64,000 bases of DNA from Bradyrhizobium sp. 200 (GCF_023100945.1 NZ_CP064689.1:3950001-4014000); one strand, 5' to 3'; shown: positions 1 through 10,387, counted from the first letter of the stretch. Program-made: numbers and translations. Notes: generated from the letters alone by a model not told the origin.

Positions 1-179
1 CAACAGTAAGCGAACATTTGGTTAACCACACCGCCCGCCTCTTGCTTGCGCCGCTTTTTAGCCACACCCCTCCATGAAACCATTTCTTTCATAGCTGATT
101 GGCTTCAGCGCCCGGTGAAGGCGACGGGAAATTGCTCCCGAGACCGACAGGGGGATGGCTGAGGAAGCAGGTTCTGCGG

Positions 180-1904
180 ATGGACGCCAAGGTCGACATC
201 AAGAAGAGGTTGCCGAGCCGTCACGTGACGGAGGGGCCCGCGCGCGCGCCCCATCGGTCCTATCTCTACGCGATGGGGCTGACCACCCAGCAGATCCACC
301 AGCCCTTCGTCGGCGTCGCGTCCTGCTGGAACGAGGCCGCGCCCTGCAATATCTCGCTGATGCGCCAGGCGCAGGCGGTCAAGAAGGGTGTCGCGGCCGC
401 CGGTGGCACCCCGCGCGAATTCTGCACCATCACCGTCACTGACGGCATCGCCATGGGCCATGACGGCATGCGCTCGTCGCTGCCTTCCAGGGAATGCATC
501 GCCGACTCGGTCGAGTTGACCATCCGCGGCCATGCCTATGACGCCCTCGTCGGACTCGCCGGCTGCGACAAGTCGTTGCCGGGCATGATGATGGCGATGG
601 TCCGGCTCAACGTGCCCTCGATTTTCATTTATGGCGGCTCGATTCTGCCGGGCAATTTCCGCGGCCAGCAGGTCACGGTGCAGGACATGTTCGAGGCCGT
701 CGGCAAGCATTCCGTTGGCGAAATGTCGGACGCCGATCTCGACGAAATCGAGCGGGTGGCTTGCCCGTCCGCCGGCGCGTGCGGCGCACAATTCACCGCC
801 AACACCATGGCGACGGTGTCCGAGGCGATCGGGCTGGCGCTGCCATATTCAGCCGGGGCGCCGGCGCCTTACGAGATACGTGACGCCTTTTGCGCCGCCG
901 CCGGCGAGAAGATCCTGGAGCTGATCGCAGCCAATATCCGGCCGCGCGACATCGTCACTCGCCGCTCGCTGGAAAACGCCGCCGCGGTCGTTGCCGCCTC
1001 CGGCGGGTCGACCAATGCTGCGCTGCACCTGCCGGCCATCGCGCACGAGTGCGGCATTAAGTTTGACTTATTCGACGTCGCCGAAATCTTCAAAAAGACA
1101 CCGTATGTCGCGGATTTGAAGCCGGGGGGCCGTTATGTTGCCAAAGACATGTTCGAGGTTGGCGGCATACCGCTTCTGATGAAGACGCTGCTCGACAATG
1201 GCCACTTACACGGAGACTGCCTTACCGTCACGGGCCGGACGATCGCCGAAAACCTCAAGAGCGTGAAATGGAATCCGCACCAGGATGTAGTGCGGTCCGC
1301 CGACAACCCGATCACCGTCACGGGAGGCGTTGTCGGGTTGAAGGGTAATCTCGCGCCGGAGGGTGCGATCGTGAAGGTCGCGGGCATGTCGAAGCTGAAA
1401 TTTACCGGTCCGGCGCGCTGCTTCGATCGCGAAGAGGACGCTTTCGAGTCGGTCCAGAAACGGACCTACAAGGAGGGCGAGGTCATCGTGATCCGCTACG
1501 AGGGGCCGCGCGGCGGTCCCGGCATGCGGGAGATGCTCTCGACCACGGCGGCGCTGACCGGGCAGGGGATGGGCGGCAAGGTCGCCCTGATCACCGACGG
1601 CCGGTTCTCCGGCGCCACTCGCGGGTTCTGTATCGGACATGTCGGACCGGAGGCGGCCGTGGGCGGCCCGATCGCCCTGTTGCAAAATGGTGACATTATC
1701 GAGATCGACGCCGAGGCAGGAATTCTTAACGTAAAATTGACCGACGCCGAACTCGCCGATCGTAAAACCAAATGGGCACCTCGACAGACTAACCATACGT
1801 CGGGTGCGCTGTGGAAATATGCCCAACAGGTTGGGCCGGCGGTGGACGGGGCTGTGACCCATCCTGGCGGTGCGCACGAGAAACAGTGTTATGCGGACAT
1901 CTAG
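180..1904 (+). CDS. ilvD: Dihydroxy-acid dehydratase
   Basis: Converts 2,3-dihydroxy acids to 2-keto acids in the third step of valine, leucine and isoleucine synthesis, in the cytoplasm. The 574-residue product is full length for the IlvD/Edd family. The Fe-S cysteines are visible in the motifs [10 protein letters not shown] and [15 protein letters not shown], with an earlier Cys in ASCWNEA. I chose the ATG at 180 because a GGAAG-type ribosome site lies just upstream and the family N-terminus ([19 protein letters not shown]) begins here. An in-frame TTG at 99 would add 27 atypical residues. The stop overlaps the next gene's start, so the Sel1 gene may be co-translated. Confidence 0.97.
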   Translation: MDAKVDIKKRLPSRHVTEGPARAPHRSYLYAMGLTTQQIHQPFVGVASCWNEAAPCNISLMRQAQAVKKGVAAAGGTPREFCTITVTDGIAMGHDGMRSSLPSRECIADSVELTIRGHAYDALVGLAGCDKSLPGMMMAMVRLNVPSIFIYGGSILPGNFRGQQVTVQDMFEAVGKHSVGEMSDADLDEIERVACPSAGACGAQFTANTMATVSEAIGLALPYSAGAPAPYEIRDAFCAAAGEKILELIAANIRPRDIVTRRSLENAAAVVAASGGSTNAALHLPAIAHECGIKFDLFDVAEIFKKTPYVADLKPGGRYVAKDMFEVGGIPLLMKTLLDNGHLHGDCLTVTGRTIAENLKSVKWNPHQDVVRSADNPITVTGGVVGLKGNLAPEGAIVKVAGMSKLKFTGPARCFDREEDAFESVQKRTYKEGEVIVIRYEGPRGGPGMREMLSTTAALTGQGMGGKVALITDGRFSGATRGFCIGHVGPEAAVGGPIALLQNGDIIEIDAEAGILNVKLTDAELADRKTKWAPRQTNHTSGALWKYAQQVGPAVDGAVTHPGGAHEKQCYADI

Positions 1905-2736
1905 GCGTATCATTCTTGCGTTGATGCTAGGGGCCGCGCCAATGGCGGCGGCTCCCGGATTCGCATTTGACGGCGCTCCGGTGAAGCCGGACGCCACGCT
2001 GCCGGTGATGAATCAGCCCGCCGCGCAGGCCGTCACTGCGCAGGCCCTGAAGAAGGCTCCGCCGGCGCCCGCGACGGCAACGGCAGTTGCCGCGTCCTCG
2101 CTGACTTCGCTGCAATACGCCGCCGAAGGTGGCCATCCCGTCGCGCAGTGGAAGCTCGGCCGGATGTATGCCGATGGCAATGGCGTCATCCAGGACGATC
2201 TGCGCGCCTTCGAATATTTCAGCCGCATCGCCAATGCGCATGCCGAGGACAGCCCGTCGGCGCCGCAGGCGACGATTGTCGCCAACGCCTTCGTGGCGCT
2301 GGGACGCTACTACCTGAGCGGCATCCCGAATTCCAAGATCAAGGCCGACGCCGACCGCGCCCGGGAGATGTTCTCCTATGCCGCGTCCTATTTCGGCAAT
2401 GCCGACGCGCAGTACGATCTGGCGCGGCTTTACCTGAAGACGCCGGACGCCTCGCGGGACGATTTCCGCTATGGCGCGCGCTGGCTTGGCCTGGCCGCGC
2501 AAAAGGGCCAGCATCAGGCGCAGGCCATGCTCGGCCAGATGCTGTTCAACGGCGACCGGCTGCCGCGGCAGGCCGCGCGCGGCCTGATGTGGCTGACGCT
2601 GGCGCGCGACAACGCCGCTCCCGACGAGACCTGGATCCGGGAAAGCTACAACCGCGCTTTCGCCAAAGCCTCCGACGACGACCGCGCCACGGCGCTGCAG
2701 ATGCTCGAGCACTGGGTGCAGGGCAAGAAGGACTGA
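1891..2736 (+). CDS. Exported Sel1-repeat (TPR-like) protein
   Basis: 281 residues. The N-terminus ([20 protein letters not shown]) is a Sec-type signal peptide with a likely cut after Ala-Pro-Gly-Phe-Ala. Three to four Sel1-like helical repeats follow, recognisable by [34 protein letters not shown] and [16 protein letters not shown]. Sel1 proteins are usually scaffolds for protein contacts, so a periplasmic adaptor role is inferred; no partner is evident. The ATG at 1891 sits inside the last codons of ilvD, which suggests translational coupling; a GTG at 1870 is a less likely alternative start. Confidence 0.85.
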   Translation: MRTSRRIILALMLGAAPMAAAPGFAFDGAPVKPDATLPVMNQPAAQAVTAQALKKAPPAPATATAVAASSLTSLQYAAEGGHPVAQWKLGRMYADGNGVIQDDLRAFEYFSRIANAHAEDSPSAPQATIVANAFVALGRYYLSGIPNSKIKADADRAREMFSYAASYFGNADAQYDLARLYLKTPDASRDDFRYGARWLGLAAQKGQHQAQAMLGQMLFNGDRLPRQAARGLMWLTLARDNAAPDETWIRESYNRAFAKASDDDRATALQMLEHWVQGKKD

Positions 2737-2763
2737 CGGCTATAGCCGATTTGTAAGGCTGCC

Positions 2764-2802
2764 GTAGGATGGGCAAGCCATCGTTCGCGCGGCCCATCCT
2801 AC
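2764..2802. repeat. Intergenic palindrome, GTAGGATGGGC family
   Basis: An 11-base perfect inverted repeat (GTAGGATGGGC / GCCCATCCTAC) lies between the convergent Sel1 and xthA genes. A related copy, with one mismatch, lies at 44921-44953. It could act as a transcriptional stop, but no T-run follows. Confidence 0.7.
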
Positions 2803-2883
2803 AAATTGCAAGCTACCGCGACGCGATAATCTGCTTCGACATTCGATATCCCGAGCTCGTACCGAACTCGCCTGTCGTCCCGC

Positions 2884-3675
2884 TCAAGCCGTCTCCAGGT
2901 CGAAATCCGCCCAGACCGGGACGTGGTCCGACGGCTTCTCCCAGGCGCGCACATAGCTGTCGACGCCGACATTGGTCAGGCGGTCGCTGGCCTGCGGCGA
3001 CAGCAGGAGGTGGTCGATTCGAAGGCCCCAGTTCTTCTGCCAGGCGCCCGCCTGATAGTCCCAGAACGTGTAGAGGTTCGGCTCGTCGGTCGCCGCGCGC
3101 AGCGCATCCGTCAGCCCGAGGCCGAGCAGCGACTGGAACGCCTCGCGAGTCTCGGGCCGGAACAGCGCGTCATTGGCCCAGGCGGCGGGGTTATAGACGT
3201 CGGCGGCGGCCGGAATGACGTTGAAGTCGCCTGCGAGCACCAGCGGTTCTTCCGCCTTGAGCCGCTCCTTCGAATACTCAAGAAGGCGCGACATCCATTT
3301 GAGTTTATAGGGATATTTGTCGGTATTCGGCGGGTTGCCGTTGGGCAGATAGAGGCAGGCGATCCGCATCACGCCACTCTTCAGCGTCACCACGCCTTCG
3401 AGGAACCGGGCGTGGGCGTCCTCGTCGTCGCCGGCCAGGCCCGATTTGGTCTCGTCGAACGGCAGTTTCGACAGCAGCGCCACGCCATTGAAGGTCTTCT
3501 GGCCGTGGGTGACCACGTTATAGCCGAGCGCCTCGATCTCCAGCCGCGGGAACGCCTCGTCGACGCATTTGATTTCCTGCAGGCAGACGATGTCCGGCGA
3601 GGTCTCCTTGAGCCAGGTCAGGAGATGCTCGACCCGCTGCCGGATCGAATTGACGTTCCAGGTGGCAATACGCAT
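2884..3675 (-). CDS. xthA: Exodeoxyribonuclease III / AP endonuclease
   Basis: Cuts DNA 5' of abasic sites and removes 3' blocking groups in base-excision repair. The 263-residue protein is a complete exonuclease-endonuclease-phosphatase domain. Visible motifs are the N-terminal ATWNVNSIRQR, the metal-binding Glu in CLQEIK, GDFNVIP, RIDHLLLS and the closing SDHVPVWADF. It is transcribed alone, convergent with the Sel1 gene and divergent from the RND operon. Alphaproteobacteria often carry two xthA paralogues; which one this is cannot be told from here. Confidence 0.95.
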   Translation of the reverse strand: MRIATWNVNSIRQRVEHLLTWLKETSPDIVCLQEIKCVDEAFPRLEIEALGYNVVTHGQKTFNGVALLSKLPFDETKSGLAGDDEDAHARFLEGVVTLKSGVMRIACLYLPNGNPPNTDKYPYKLKWMSRLLEYSKERLKAEEPLVLAGDFNVIPAAADVYNPAAWANDALFRPETREAFQSLLGLGLTDALRAATDEPNLYTFWDYQAGAWQKNWGLRIDHLLLSPQASDRLTNVGVDSYVRAWEKPSDHVPVWADFDLETA

Positions 3676-3871
3676 GAATTGGGATCCGGGGCTGGGGGCA
3701 TATATCCGGGAAATCCCGGTTTTTCGTGCTCGAACAAGAAGTAGTAACTACACATTTTCCGGCAGTGGCATACCATGTGCAGGAAGGCTGTGATAACCGT
3801 TTAGAAATAAGGCGCAAAAATCGCCGTCAAGGGGCACGATGAATCGTCCCGTCCTTTAAGGACCGGCGAGC

Positions 3872-5014
3872 GTGAAAAAAATTATGAAAAAACGTACCTT
3901 GATAGTCCTTGTCGGCGCTATCGCAATTGCCACGGCGGCCGGCTTTATCACCCGCTCCTCGTGGATGGGCGGCAGCAGCAGCGCCCAGGGCCCGCAGCGC
4001 CCGCGGATGGTGTCCGTCGAGCTGGCCAAGGCGGAGCGCAAAGCCATGCCCGTCGACGTCGATGCGATCGGAATGGTGACGCCGATTTCCAGCGTGGCGC
4101 TGAAGTCGCGGCTGGAGACCACCATCGTCGCGGTGCATTTCGAGGACGGCGCCAAGGTCAGCGAAGGCGATTTGCTGTTCACGCTCGACAGCCGCCAGAT
4201 CGACGCCCAGATCGAACAGGCCGAGGGCGTGCTGGCCAGGGATCACGCCCAGCTCGAGGGCGCGCAGCGCGACCTCCGCCGCTTCAACGATCTCGTCGCC
4301 AAGGGCGCGACCACGCAGGTCAACGTCGACAACGCCAGGACGCAGTCCGACATCCTGACCGGCACGATCAAGGCCAATCAGGCCGCGCTCGACAATCTGA
4401 AGGTCCAGAAAAGCTACACTACGATCCGCGCGCCGTTCTCGGGACGCATCAGCGTCGCCAATGTCAAGGTCGGCAATTTCGTGCGCCCGGCCGATACCAC
4501 CCCGCTTGCGGTCATCAACCAGATGGCGCCGGTTTACGTGACCTTTTCAGTTCCGCAGCGCGTGCTGGTGGATTTGCGCGAGTCCATGGCCAAGGGTGTC
4601 TCCGGCGTCACCGCGACCATTCCGGGCCGCCAACACTCCGAGACCGGCAAGGTCGCGATGGTCGAAAACACCGTGGATATGGCCACCGGCATGGTCACCG
4701 TGCGCGGCATCATGAACAATGAGAACGAGAGTTTGTGGCCGGGGACGCTGGTCGCGGCCAAGCTCATCATCCGAGCTGAGGATTCGATCGTGGTGCCGAC
4801 GGTCGCCGTGCAGCGCAGCCAGAGCGGCAATTTCGTCTTCGTGGTCAAGGACGGCAAAGCCAAGGTCCAGCCGGTCAAGGTCGACCGCACCGCGCAGGGC
4901 ATGTCGGTGATCTCTGAAGGGCTAGCCGGCGACGAAAGCGTCGTCGTCGACGGGCAGTTGTTGCTGTCGGACGGATCGCTGGTCGAGCCGCGGGCCAGGA
5001 AGGCCGGGGCATAG
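3872..5014 (+). CDS. RND efflux periplasmic adaptor (MFP/HlyD family)
   Basis: Links an inner-membrane RND pump to an outer-membrane channel. The N-terminus has a single hydrophobic segment (TLIVLVGAIAIATAAGFI) followed by two lipoyl half-domains flanking a coiled-coil hairpin (about residues 105-170), then beta-barrel and membrane-proximal domains. The motif TTIRAPFSGRIS is typical of the family. Start is GTG 3872, preceded by AAGGA; an ATG at 3884 in the same frame is an alternative. It lies 3 bp ahead of the pump gene, so the two form an operon. No outer-membrane factor gene is present. Confidence 0.92.
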   Translation: MKKIMKKRTLIVLVGAIAIATAAGFITRSSWMGGSSSAQGPQRPRMVSVELAKAERKAMPVDVDAIGMVTPISSVALKSRLETTIVAVHFEDGAKVSEGDLLFTLDSRQIDAQIEQAEGVLARDHAQLEGAQRDLRRFNDLVAKGATTQVNVDNARTQSDILTGTIKANQAALDNLKVQKSYTTIRAPFSGRISVANVKVGNFVRPADTTPLAVINQMAPVYVTFSVPQRVLVDLRESMAKGVSGVTATIPGRQHSETGKVAMVENTVDMATGMVTVRGIMNNENESLWPGTLVAAKLIIRAEDSIVVPTVAVQRSQSGNFVFVVKDGKAKVQPVKVDRTAQGMSVISEGLAGDESVVVDGQLLLSDGSLVEPRARKAGA

Positions 5015-5017
5015 CCG

Positions 5018-8000
5018 ATGACGCTCTCCGAACTCTGCATCCGCCGGCCGGTCATGACGACGCTGATTACGGCGTCGATCATCGCGTTCGGCGTGTTCGG
5101 TTTCCGCCTGCTGCCGGTGTCGGCGCTGCCGCGGGTCGACTTCCCGACCATTGCGGTGACTGCGACGTTGCCGGGCGCGAGCGCGGACACCATGGCGGCC
5201 TCGGTCGCCGGCGTCATCGAGCGCCAGCTTTCGACGGTTGCCGGCATCTCGTCGATGTCGTCGAACTCGTCGCAGGGCACCAGCACCATCACCATCCAGT
5301 TCGACCTCAACCGCAACATCGATGCCGCTGCGCTCGACGTGCAGACCGCGCTGACGATCGCGCAGCGCCGGTTGCCGGTCGAGATGATCATCCCGCCGAG
5401 CTTCCGCAAAGTGAACCCGGCCGATTTCCCTGTTCTGTTCGTCGTGCTCAACTCGTCGACGCTGCCGCTGTCGGCGGTCCACGAATATGGCGACATCACC
5501 ATCGGCCAGACGCTCTCGCAGATTCCGGGCGTCGCCCAGGTCAGCGTCTATGGCGCGCAGAAATTCGCCATTCGCGTCCAGGCGGACCCTGAGGCCGCTG
5601 CGGCCCGCGGGCTGTCGCTCGAGGACATCAGGACGGCGGTGTCCCGCGCCAATTCCTCGACCCCGGTCGGCACGCTGAACGGGCCGAAGCAGGACGTGGC
5701 GCTGCAAGCCTCGGGCCAGATGGACAAGGCGATGGACTATCGCCAGATCGTGGTGGCCTGGCGCAACGGCTTCCCGGTCAAGCTCGACGAGGTGGCGCGG
5801 ATCTACGACAGCGTCGAGAACGAGCGGATCGCAAGCTGGCTGAACGGCGAGCGCGCCATCGTGCTCGGCATCCAGAAGCAGCCGGACGCCAACACGGTGG
5901 CGGTGGTCGATTCCATTCTGGCGAAATTCCCGGCGCTGCGCGCGCAGATCCCGCCATCGGTCTCGATCAACGTTTTGATGGATCGCTCGATCTCCATCCG
6001 GCAGGCGGTGGCCGATGTCGAGGAAACGCTTTTGATCGCGATCGGGCTGGTCATCCTGGTGATCTTCCTGTTCTTGCGTTCGGCGTCCGCGACCTTCATT
6101 CCGGCGCTGGCGGTTCCGATTTCGCTGTTCGGCACCTGCGCGGTGATGTACGCGCTCGACTACTCCATCAACAACATGACGCTCTTGGCGCTGACGCTCT
6201 CGGTCGGCTTCGTGGTCGACGACGCCATCGTCATGCTGGAAAACATCGTCCGCCACATCGAGCACGGCATGCGGCCGTTCGAGGCGGCGCTGAAGGGCGC
6301 CCGCGAGATCGGTTTCACCATTATCTCGATCACGTTCTCGCTGATCGCCGTGTTCATTCCGGTGCTGCTGATGGGCGGCATCGTCGGCCGCGTGTTCCGC
6401 GAATTCGCGGTGACGGTGTCGGTCGCCATCATCGTGTCCGGATTCGTCTCGCTGACGCTGACGCCGATGCTGTGCGCGCGCGTGCTGCGGGCGCACGATG
6501 CGACCAAGCGGCCGAATGTCGTGCTTCGCGTCTTCGAGGCGATGTTCGATTCCTGGCTGCGCGCCTATGAGTGGACACTCGACTGGGTGCTGGCCCGAAA
6601 ATTCCTGATGCTGATGGTGACGCTGGCCACCCTGGGCGGCACCGTCTATCTCTACATGATCGTGCCGAAGGGCTTCTTCCCGCAGGAGGACACCGGCTTC
6701 CTGATCGGTGTGACCGAGGCTGCCACCGATACTTCGTTTGAGGCGATGAAGGAGCGGCAACAGGCGCTGGTCGAGGTGCTGAAATCCGATCCGGCGATCG
6801 AATACATCAATTCCACCGTCGGGGCCGGCGGACCCAACACCACGGCCAACTACGGCCGCCTGTTCATCGCGCTGAAGCCGAAGAAGGAGCGCGACAATCT
6901 CAATACGATCATCGGCCGGCTGCGCAACAAGGCCCGCCAGATTCCGGGCATGCAGGCGTTCTTCCAGCCGATCCAGAACCTCAATATCGGCGGCCGGATT
7001 TCCAAGAGCCAGTATCAATACGTGATGCAGAGCGGTGACACCGACTCGCTGTACCGGGTCGCGCCTGAAATGCGCGACAAGATCGAGAAGGTGCCAGGCC
7101 TGCTCGACGTCACCACCGATCTCTACATCAAGAATCCGCAGATGACGGTCGACATCGACCGTGAGAAGGCTGCGGTCTACGGCGTCACCGTCGATCAGGT
7201 GCGTAACCAGCTCTACAATGCCTATGGTTCGCGCCAGGTCGGCACCATCTACATGCCGTCGAACGACTACCAGATCATCCTGGAAGTGCAGCCGCAGTTC
7301 CGCGTCGATCCGTCCGACCTCTCCAAGCTCTACATGAAGACCCAGAACAACCAGACGATCCCGCTATCGGCGGTGGCGAAGCTGGTTCCGACCGTCGGTC
7401 CGCTGCAGATCAATCACCAGGCCCAGCAGCCGGCGGTGACGATCTCCTTCAACCTCGCTCCCGGCTATTCGCTGGGCTATGCGGTCGATGAGATCACCAA
7501 GCTGGAGCAGCTTTCGAACCTGCCAGCGACGATCGCCACCAACTTCTCCGGCACGGCGCAGGTGTTCCAGGATTCGCTGCGCGGGCAGGGCGTCCTGATC
7601 CTGGCCGCCGTGTTCGCCGCCTTCGTCATCCTCGGCATTCTCTACGAGAGCTTCATCCATCCGATCACCATCATCTCGGGCCTGCCGTCGGCCGGTATCG
7701 GCGCGATTTTGACCTTGATGCTGTTCGGGATGGAAATGTCGGTCATCGCGATGATCGGCATCGTGATGCTGGTCGGCATCGTCAAGAAGAACGCCATCAT
7801 GATGGTCGACTTCGCGCTGGAGCGCCGCCGCGTCGGCCTCAGCGCCGAGCACGCGATCCGGGAGGCTGCGCTGCTCCGATTCCGCCCGATCATGATGACG
7901 ACGTTTGCCGCGATCTTCGGCACGCTGCCGATTGCGCTCGGCGCGGGCGCAGGCGCCGAGTTGCGCCAGCCGCTCGGCGTCGCCGTGGTCGGCGGTCTCT

Positions 8001-8146
8001 GCCTGTCGCAATTGCTGACGCTCTACATCACGCCGGTCATCTACATCTATCTCGACCGCGTCGACCGCCGCCTGCGGCGCAAGCTCGAACCGCAACTGGA
8101 AGAAGCGGGCGAGGGCGAGCGGCCGCACGTGGTCGCCGCCGAATGA
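5018..8146 (+). CDS. RND multidrug efflux pump, HAE1/MdtC-like
   Basis: 1042-residue proton-driven exporter of the AcrB/MdtBC family. It has the family N-terminus (LCIRRPVMTTLITASIIAFG), two large periplasmic loops, and 12 predicted membrane helices arranged as two repeats. The proton-relay Asp pair is visible in GFVVDDAIVMLENI on helix 4, and the second-half GIVKKNAIMMVDF motif is intact. Its adaptor is immediately upstream and its stop overlaps the next gene by four bases (ATGA). Substrates cannot be deduced; the smaller size and motifs look more like MdtC-type pumps than AcrB. Confidence 0.94.
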   Translation: MTLSELCIRRPVMTTLITASIIAFGVFGFRLLPVSALPRVDFPTIAVTATLPGASADTMAASVAGVIERQLSTVAGISSMSSNSSQGTSTITIQFDLNRNIDAAALDVQTALTIAQRRLPVEMIIPPSFRKVNPADFPVLFVVLNSSTLPLSAVHEYGDITIGQTLSQIPGVAQVSVYGAQKFAIRVQADPEAAAARGLSLEDIRTAVSRANSSTPVGTLNGPKQDVALQASGQMDKAMDYRQIVVAWRNGFPVKLDEVARIYDSVENERIASWLNGERAIVLGIQKQPDANTVAVVDSILAKFPALRAQIPPSVSINVLMDRSISIRQAVADVEETLLIAIGLVILVIFLFLRSASATFIPALAVPISLFGTCAVMYALDYSINNMTLLALTLSVGFVVDDAIVMLENIVRHIEHGMRPFEAALKGAREIGFTIISITFSLIAVFIPVLLMGGIVGRVFREFAVTVSVAIIVSGFVSLTLTPMLCARVLRAHDATKRPNVVLRVFEAMFDSWLRAYEWTLDWVLARKFLMLMVTLATLGGTVYLYMIVPKGFFPQEDTGFLIGVTEAATDTSFEAMKERQQALVEVLKSDPAIEYINSTVGAGGPNTTANYGRLFIALKPKKERDNLNTIIGRLRNKARQIPGMQAFFQPIQNLNIGGRISKSQYQYVMQSGDTDSLYRVAPEMRDKIEKVPGLLDVTTDLYIKNPQMTVDIDREKAAVYGVTVDQVRNQLYNAYGSRQVGTIYMPSNDYQIILEVQPQFRVDPSDLSKLYMKTQNNQTIPLSAVAKLVPTVGPLQINHQAQQPAVTISFNLAPGYSLGYAVDEITKLEQLSNLPATIATNFSGTAQVFQDSLRGQGVLILAAVFAAFVILGILYESFIHPITIISGLPSAGIGAILTLMLFGMEMSVIAMIGIVMLVGIVKKNAIMMVDFALERRRVGLSAEHAIREAALLRFRPIMMTTFAAIFGTLPIALGAGAGAELRQPLGVAVVGGLCLSQLLTLYITPVIYIYLDRVDRRLRRKLEPQLEEAGEGERPHVVAAE

Positions 8147-9009
8147 TGGCGTTCGGGCGCGTCATACGATTTGCGTCGCATGCCGCCGCTCTCCTGATCG
8201 CGCTGGTCTGGACGACCACAACGATCGGTCCGGTCCGCGCGGACGAGCCGATCGAGATCTTCGACGCCCATATGCACTACAATTGGGAGCCGAAGCCCTA
8301 TTACAGTGTCGACGAAGTGCTGGCACTGTTTAGAAAGCATCGTGTCACCGGCATCCTCGCCACCAGCCGGCCAAACACCGGCACGCATGCGCTGATGGAT
8401 GCCAAGCCGCAGGGCCTGCAGATCGTTCCCTTCATCCGGCCGTATCGCGTGCGTGCGGACATCCAGACCTGGTTCGGCGATCCCTTTATTTTCGACCTCG
8501 TGCAGGACGAGTTCAAACGCGGCTATTACCGCGGCATCGGCGAATTCCACATCTCGGGCAAGGCGGCCGATACCGAGTGGGTCAAGAGGACCGTCGACTT
8601 CGCGGTGGAGCACGATCTCTATCTGCACGCCCATGCCGATGATATCGCCGTCGAAATCCTGATGCGGCACAATCCGCGCGCCCGCATCATCTGGGCCCAT
8701 ACCGGCTTTGGGCTTTCGACCGACCGTGTCGCCGAGATGCTGTCGAAATATCCAAAGCTGTGGGGCGAATTATCCTACCGCGGCGGCATCGTCGACGGCA
8801 GCGGCAAGCTGACGGCTGAATGGCGCGCGCTGTTCGAGCGCTATCCGGACCGTTTCCTGCTCGGTTCCGACACCTGGATCAACGAGCGCTGGCAGAGCTA
8901 CGGCGACATCATGGCCGGGTATCGGGCGTGGCTTGCGCAGCTACCGCCGAAGATCGCGGCGCAGATCGCCAATGGCAATGCGAAGGCGCTGTTCGGCGGT
9001 GAACGCTAG
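8143..9009 (+). CDS. Exported amidohydrolase-family protein
   Basis: 288 residues with an N-terminal signal peptide (hydrophobic stretch AALLIALVWTTTTIG) and a TIM-barrel metal-dependent hydrolase body of the amidohydrolase-2 type. Metal-site candidates are FDAHMHYNWE (HxH), LHAHADD, WAHTGFG and LLGSDTW. The start codon overlaps the pump stop (ATGA), so translation is coupled to the RND operon. Coupling an exported hydrolase to an efflux pump suggests a shared substrate, but this is inference and the reaction is unknown. Confidence 0.8.
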   Translation: MMAFGRVIRFASHAAALLIALVWTTTTIGPVRADEPIEIFDAHMHYNWEPKPYYSVDEVLALFRKHRVTGILATSRPNTGTHALMDAKPQGLQIVPFIRPYRVRADIQTWFGDPFIFDLVQDEFKRGYYRGIGEFHISGKAADTEWVKRTVDFAVEHDLYLHAHADDIAVEILMRHNPRARIIWAHTGFGLSTDRVAEMLSKYPKLWGELSYRGGIVDGSGKLTAEWRALFERYPDRFLLGSDTWINERWQSYGDIMAGYRAWLAQLPPKIAAQIANGNAKALFGGER

Positions 9010-9051
9010 CCGGATCGCCACTTGGTCCGATGCTGGTTCGCGAGGTGAGGA

Positions 9052-9342
9052 ATGAAAGCGTATTTGGTGCTCGACTTGACAGTGAATGACTTCGCTGGAT
9101 TCAGAAAATACATCGCTGAAATTCCTGCATTCATCGCAAAGCATTCAGGAAAATACATCGTTCAAGGGGTTCAACCGATGCCTATCGAGGGTGATTGGAA
9201 ACCCGAACGCATGGTCATCATCGAGTTTCCAGAACGCCGAAAGGCAGAAGCATTTCTAAGTGACCCCGAGATTCAGGACCTGTTCAAGGTGCGCCACGCC
9301 ACGACAACGAGTAAACTGGTGCTTGCCGATGGGTGCATATAA
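9052..9342 (+). CDS. DUF1330-family protein
   Basis: 96-residue ferredoxin-like dimeric alpha/beta-barrel domain of the DUF1330 family. Typical features are the N-terminal AYLVLDLTVND, the central YIVQGVQPMPIEGDW and MVIIEFPERRKAEAFLSD. The family's function is not established. Base composition is lower in GC than its neighbours, and the ribosome site GAGGTGAGGA is strong. The gene stands 42 bp behind the amidohydrolase and could be read from the same transcript. Confidence 0.85.
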   Translation: MKAYLVLDLTVNDFAGFRKYIAEIPAFIAKHSGKYIVQGVQPMPIEGDWKPERMVIIEFPERRKAEAFLSDPEIQDLFKVRHATTTSKLVLADGCI

Positions 9343-9361
9343 CCGCCTGCCTTCCGCGTGA

Positions 9362-9386
9362 TCGACCGAATGTTTTTATCGGTCGA
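9362..9386. terminator. Possible bidirectional terminator hairpin
   Basis: An 8-bp perfect stem TCGACCGA/TCGGTCGA closes a nine-base T-rich loop between two convergent genes. There is no clean U-tract after it on either strand, so termination is inferred from position. Confidence 0.45.
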
Positions 9387-9412
9387 GCCCTTCAACAACC
9401 TGCTAGCTTTCC

Positions 9413-10387
9413 TCAATCCGCAAACTGACCGGCCGCCTTGATGATCGGCGCCCAGCGATCGACTTCGCTGATCAGTTTTACCTTCAGGGCTTCGGGCGTC
9501 GCTTCATTCTGCGGGACGGGTTCGGTGTTGATGTCGTTGAAGCGTTTCACCAGGTCGGGATCGCGCAGCGCCTCTTGCAGCGTCTTGGACAGCTTCTGAA
9601 CGATCTCGTCGGGCGTGCCCTTGGGCGCGTAGATGCCGTGCCAGGCGCCGACTTCAATGCCCTTCAAACCGGCTTCATCCGCGCTCGGAAGATCGGGCAT
9701 GGATGCGAGGCGCGACTTCGTGGTGATGGCGTAGGCTTTGACCAGCTTCGACGCGATCGGGCCCGTGGTGTTCGTGGTCTGGTCGCAGGAGAGGTCGATC
9801 TGCTTGGCGATCAGGTCGTTCATGATGGGCGCATTGCCCTTATAGGGCACGGCGAGGATTTCCTTGCCGACCGCGGTCATGAACAGCATGCCGCAGAGAT
9901 GGGATGCAGCGCCGAGCCCCGCATTGCCAAAGGTCATCTTGTCGCCATTGGCCTTGATGTAGGTGACAAGCTCAGCCAGCGTGTTCGGCGGCAAATCGGG
10001 CCGGCCGATGATCGTCATCGGCGCGTTGGTAACGAGGCCGATCGGGGCAAACGCCGTCTTGGTGTCGTAGGCCAGCTTGCGGTACAGCGTGGCGGCCGTC
10101 GAGATGCCGATATGGTGGATCAAGAGCGTATAGCCGTCCGGTTCCGCGCGCGAGGCCCGCGTGGCGGCGATCGTGCCGCCGGCGCCCGTCGCATTTTCGA
10201 TGACGATGGTCTGGCCCAGCAGTTTCGACATCGATTGCGCGGTCACCCGCGCCACCGTGTCGGTGGCGCCGCCGGCCGCGAAGGGGACCAGCAGCGTGAT
10301 CGGCCGGGTCGGATAGTTCTGCGCCAGGCTCGCGGAACTGACCATGGCGAACGCGAGCGCAATGGCGGCTGTCTTCTTCATCTGCAT
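9413..10387 (-). CDS. Bug-family tripartite tricarboxylate substrate-binding protein
   Basis: Periplasmic binding protein of the Bug/TctC family (324 residues). A signal peptide (MQMKKTAAIALAFAMVSSAS) precedes the family opening YPTRPITLLVPFAAGGATD. The carboxylate-binding region GAGGTIAATRASRAEPDGYT is intact. I start at ATG 10387, where the signal peptide begins; upstream in-frame codons would add 23 arginine-rich residues. It lies downstream of the dehydrogenase gene with matching orientation, and no TctA/TctB membrane genes accompany it, so it may work with a distant transporter or as a sensor ligand. Confidence 0.9.
   Translation of the reverse strand: MQMKKTAAIALAFAMVSSASLAQNYPTRPITLLVPFAAGGATDTVARVTAQSMSKLLGQTIVIENATGAGGTIAATRASRAEPDGYTLLIHHIGISTAATLYRKLAYDTKTAFAPIGLVTNAPMTIIGRPDLPPNTLAELVTYIKANGDKMTFGNAGLGAASHLCGMLFMTAVGKEILAVPYKGNAPIMNDLIAKQIDLSCDQTTNTTGPIASKLVKAYAITTKSRLASMPDLPSADEAGLKGIEVGAWHGIYAPKGTPDEIVQKLSKTLQEALRDPDLVKRFNDINTEPVPQNEATPEALKVKLISEVDRWAPIIKAAGQFAD

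Noticed and set aside
4922..7018. Very long open frame on the minus strand opposite the RND pump
   Set aside because: Arg/His/Asp-rich translation with no domain, antisense to a clear pump gene. It is a GC-skew shadow.
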